Below, piece by piece: positions 62,136 through 64,000 of a stretch of 64,000 nt of DNA. This DNA is from Mansonella perstans (Eukaryota; Nematoda; Chromadorea; Rhabditida; Onchocercidae). The stretch lies in NCBI GenBank assembly GCA_037074765.1, contig JBAMDO010000564.1:372001-436000 (forward strand), in the 5' to 3' direction. The stretch's first letter is position 1. Each line of letters starts with the position of its first letter. Under the pieces are notes generated by a model that worked only from the letters and a program-made list of their open reading frames with translations, was not told where the DNA came from and made no database searches. The translations under genes and the position numbers were made by a program.

Positions 62136-64000
62136 ATGGGCAATTACAAATCACGTCCGCCATCTTCATGCGCTGGTTATATTTCCTTTTCATTTTTATT
62201 GAAGGAATATATTATTTTTAATAGAATTATAATTCGAGGTTAAAATTTTTCGATTTATCCAACAGAATAGATCGTATGATTTTGAACAATTTTTTGCAAT
62301 TCTTAATGATGCATCGAAAAGTTGAGTTAGTTTTTGTTTGTTCAGATGAATTGAAAAAAAAAATCAGTGAAGGGTATGCAGTGGTGCGATCAAGACTTAA
62401 TGATGATATCAAACCACGTTTTGATGCTTGGAATGAGCTGCAGAATGCATGCTTGTAAGTTCAAATTAATTGCATCGAAAGTTAATTTCGTTCTTGCTTT
62501 TTTTGCATAAACTTAAGCAGTTTTATTTCAAAATCTTACCAGGCGCTGTAATCTTGTTGATGAACAAATAATGAATTTTTTTAGTCAAGGTACACTGAAA
62601 ATAGAATCATTGAAAGATCTGAAAAGTCTGGATGAACGTACCGATGACCATCAGTTATCATTGTTGCATCTCATTTGTGCTGGACATTCGGAACAGGTTT
62701 TTTTTTAAATTTAGCCATTTAACCAAGAATAAGATGAATGTTTTTCCTTGTCCTTTTTAATATGACTTTCCAAAGTTTAAATTGAACAATTTTATTTCAG
62801 CAACCAGAGAAAGTTACCATTCTATTTGAAGCGTGTGGTGATGATGAGATGAAAAAGGAATTACTCCTCAAACATCTTTCTAAGAATGGCTTTTCTGCTC
62901 TTCATTTCGCCGTCTATAAGGTAAAATATTACTTGATATGAACTCTATTTTAATTGCTTTAGTATTTGTAAAAACTAATCTTCAGCACTATCAATGTTCA
63001 TTAACAAGCGATTGTTGGAAATGTTGAAAATGATTGTAAGTTGGAGTTATGTTTAGTTTGTATGAATTTTTGCTCATTTGATTACACTGCTTTAGCTATC
63101 GTATGATTCTTGTCATCAAAAATCATCATCTAGCCCGTGTTTCTGCCAAAAGAAATTATTAATAGGTTATTTGCGCATTCTATGAGATACTCCAGTAAGT
63201 GTTTTCAGGTTTTTATTAATGAATTAAATCATTTGTTCCTTGATTTTTATTGCTGTTAACATACTAGGACGAAATAGAAATTGTGGAAAAATTGCTAGCA
63301 GCTGGAGCAGACGTTGATTTTGCGGGTCGCAACAAATTACCACCACTCCATTTAGCCGTAATGTGTGGTAACGTTGAGATGGTAGAAAAGCTGATCGACC
63401 GAGGTGCTTCGTTACAAATTGCTGACTTTGTAAATTTCAGCCCGCTTCACTGTGCCACTTACTTTGCTCATGAAAAGGTTTGAAATATTTTGAATAGCGC
63501 ATTAGTTGAGATTAGGAAAATTTCAAGCTTATAAAGCTTTAAACTAATATTATTTTGTGATAGCTGATATTATTTTTTTTTCTATTAAATTGAGATTTTA
63601 CAGCTAGTACGCTTGTTGATAAAGCGTGGAGCGGATCCAAATGCGTGTGGTGGTGTACGAGACCGACCACTACATCTGGCCAGCAATAAAGGAAAGATCA
63701 GTATTGTTTCCGCACTTCTAGAAGCAGATGCTGATCGTTTGTTTTTTAAAATTCATACCAATGCCGAAAAATTTTAAACTGCTCTAGAAAGTAGTATTCT
63801 TTACGATAAATCTCGGATTTAATGCATTTTCACACAGAAATTGTTAATTGATAAAAGCTCTTTACCAGATTGAGCTGTAGGTCATAAGCGCATTTATTTG
63901 AACTGCAACCTTCTTTAGTTTTATTCATAATTTATTGCTTAGAATTTTTTTTCGAATATTGTATAATTTTATAGCAACTCTGGCTGATGATGAAGGTAAC
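62136..64000 (+). CDS. TNNI3K: TNNI3K-type ankyrin-repeat protein kinase, 5' part (runs off the window)
   Basis: Exons 62136-62175, 62346-62454, 62543-62696, 62801-62920, 63268-63477, 63604-63736, 63975 onward; phases close. The first exon is only 40 bases and encodes MGNYKSRPPSSCA, nearly identical to the start of vertebrate TNNI3K, including Gly2 for N-myristoylation. Exon 2 continues DELKKKISEGYAVVRSRLND, matching the family's predicted coiled-coil start. Ankyrin repeats then follow: LSLLHLICAGHSE, NGFSALHFAVYK, LPPLHLAVMCGN, FSPLHCATYFAHEK and DRPLHLASNKGK. The kinase domain expected after about ten repeats lies beyond the window. TNNI3K is a dual-specificity MAP3K-like kinase of heart muscle in vertebrates; the nematode role is unknown. 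Reading through at 63736 would hit a stop, but splicing to 63975 gives the family sequence. Confidence 0.88.

Overview
The window is nuclear DNA of a nematode, most likely a spirurid or filarial worm (order from gene style, species not determinable). The sequence is strongly AT-rich. Its genes are split into small exons by introns that start GTAAGT-like and end in the nematode-type TTTTCAG or TTTTTAG. Every conserved gene here has a recognisable animal orthologue. There are no bacterial operons, no CRISPR arrays and no sign of a bacterial insertion. Most long open frames in the window are chance frames in AT-rich spacer; the real genes were rebuilt exon by exon from splice sites, phase and family alignment.

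Layout. 18-2030 (+): a short TEX10/Ipi1 ribosome-biogenesis protein. 4735-8303 (-): a TTLL4-type tubulin polyglutamylase in 12 exons. 9443-10939 (+): a small secreted, probably GPI-anchored, cysteine-rich Ly6/ET-module-like protein, transcribed divergently from the TTLL gene. 15929-19884 (-): a class B (secretin-family) GPCR that best fits the PDF neuropeptide receptor (pdfr-1). About 20-52.7 kb is a gene-poor stretch. It holds minisatellites, perfect inverted repeats, homopolymer tracts, a few orphan exon-like segments, a decayed BEL/Pao LTR retrotransposon (about 33.6-36.7 kb) and a tRNA-Leu(CAG) that looks degenerate.

52718-52941 (+) looks like the last coding exon of a gene I could not identify. 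About 200 bases downstream a new gene begins, 53162-57407 (+), a 536-residue protein with two Myb/SANT-like DNA-binding domains and a C-terminal coiled coil. Its ATG sits 13 bases after a strong splice acceptor, so trans-splicing and an operon-like pair are possible. From 62136 to the window end (+) is the 5' part of a TNNI3K-type ankyrin-repeat protein kinase, including a tiny 40-base first exon that encodes a myristoylation-type N-terminus.

The genes do not form one pathway: they serve rRNA processing, tubulin modification, neuropeptide signalling, transcription and kinase signalling. The strongest anomaly is in the PDF-receptor gene. Transmembrane segment 5 is missing, and the gap is bridged only by a 34-base 'intron' that is too short to be normal. 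That points to an assembly collapse, a deletion or a broken allele. I found no clear-cut novel system; the inverted repeats, the orphan exons and the unidentified exon at 52.7 kb are the best places to look for undescribed biology.
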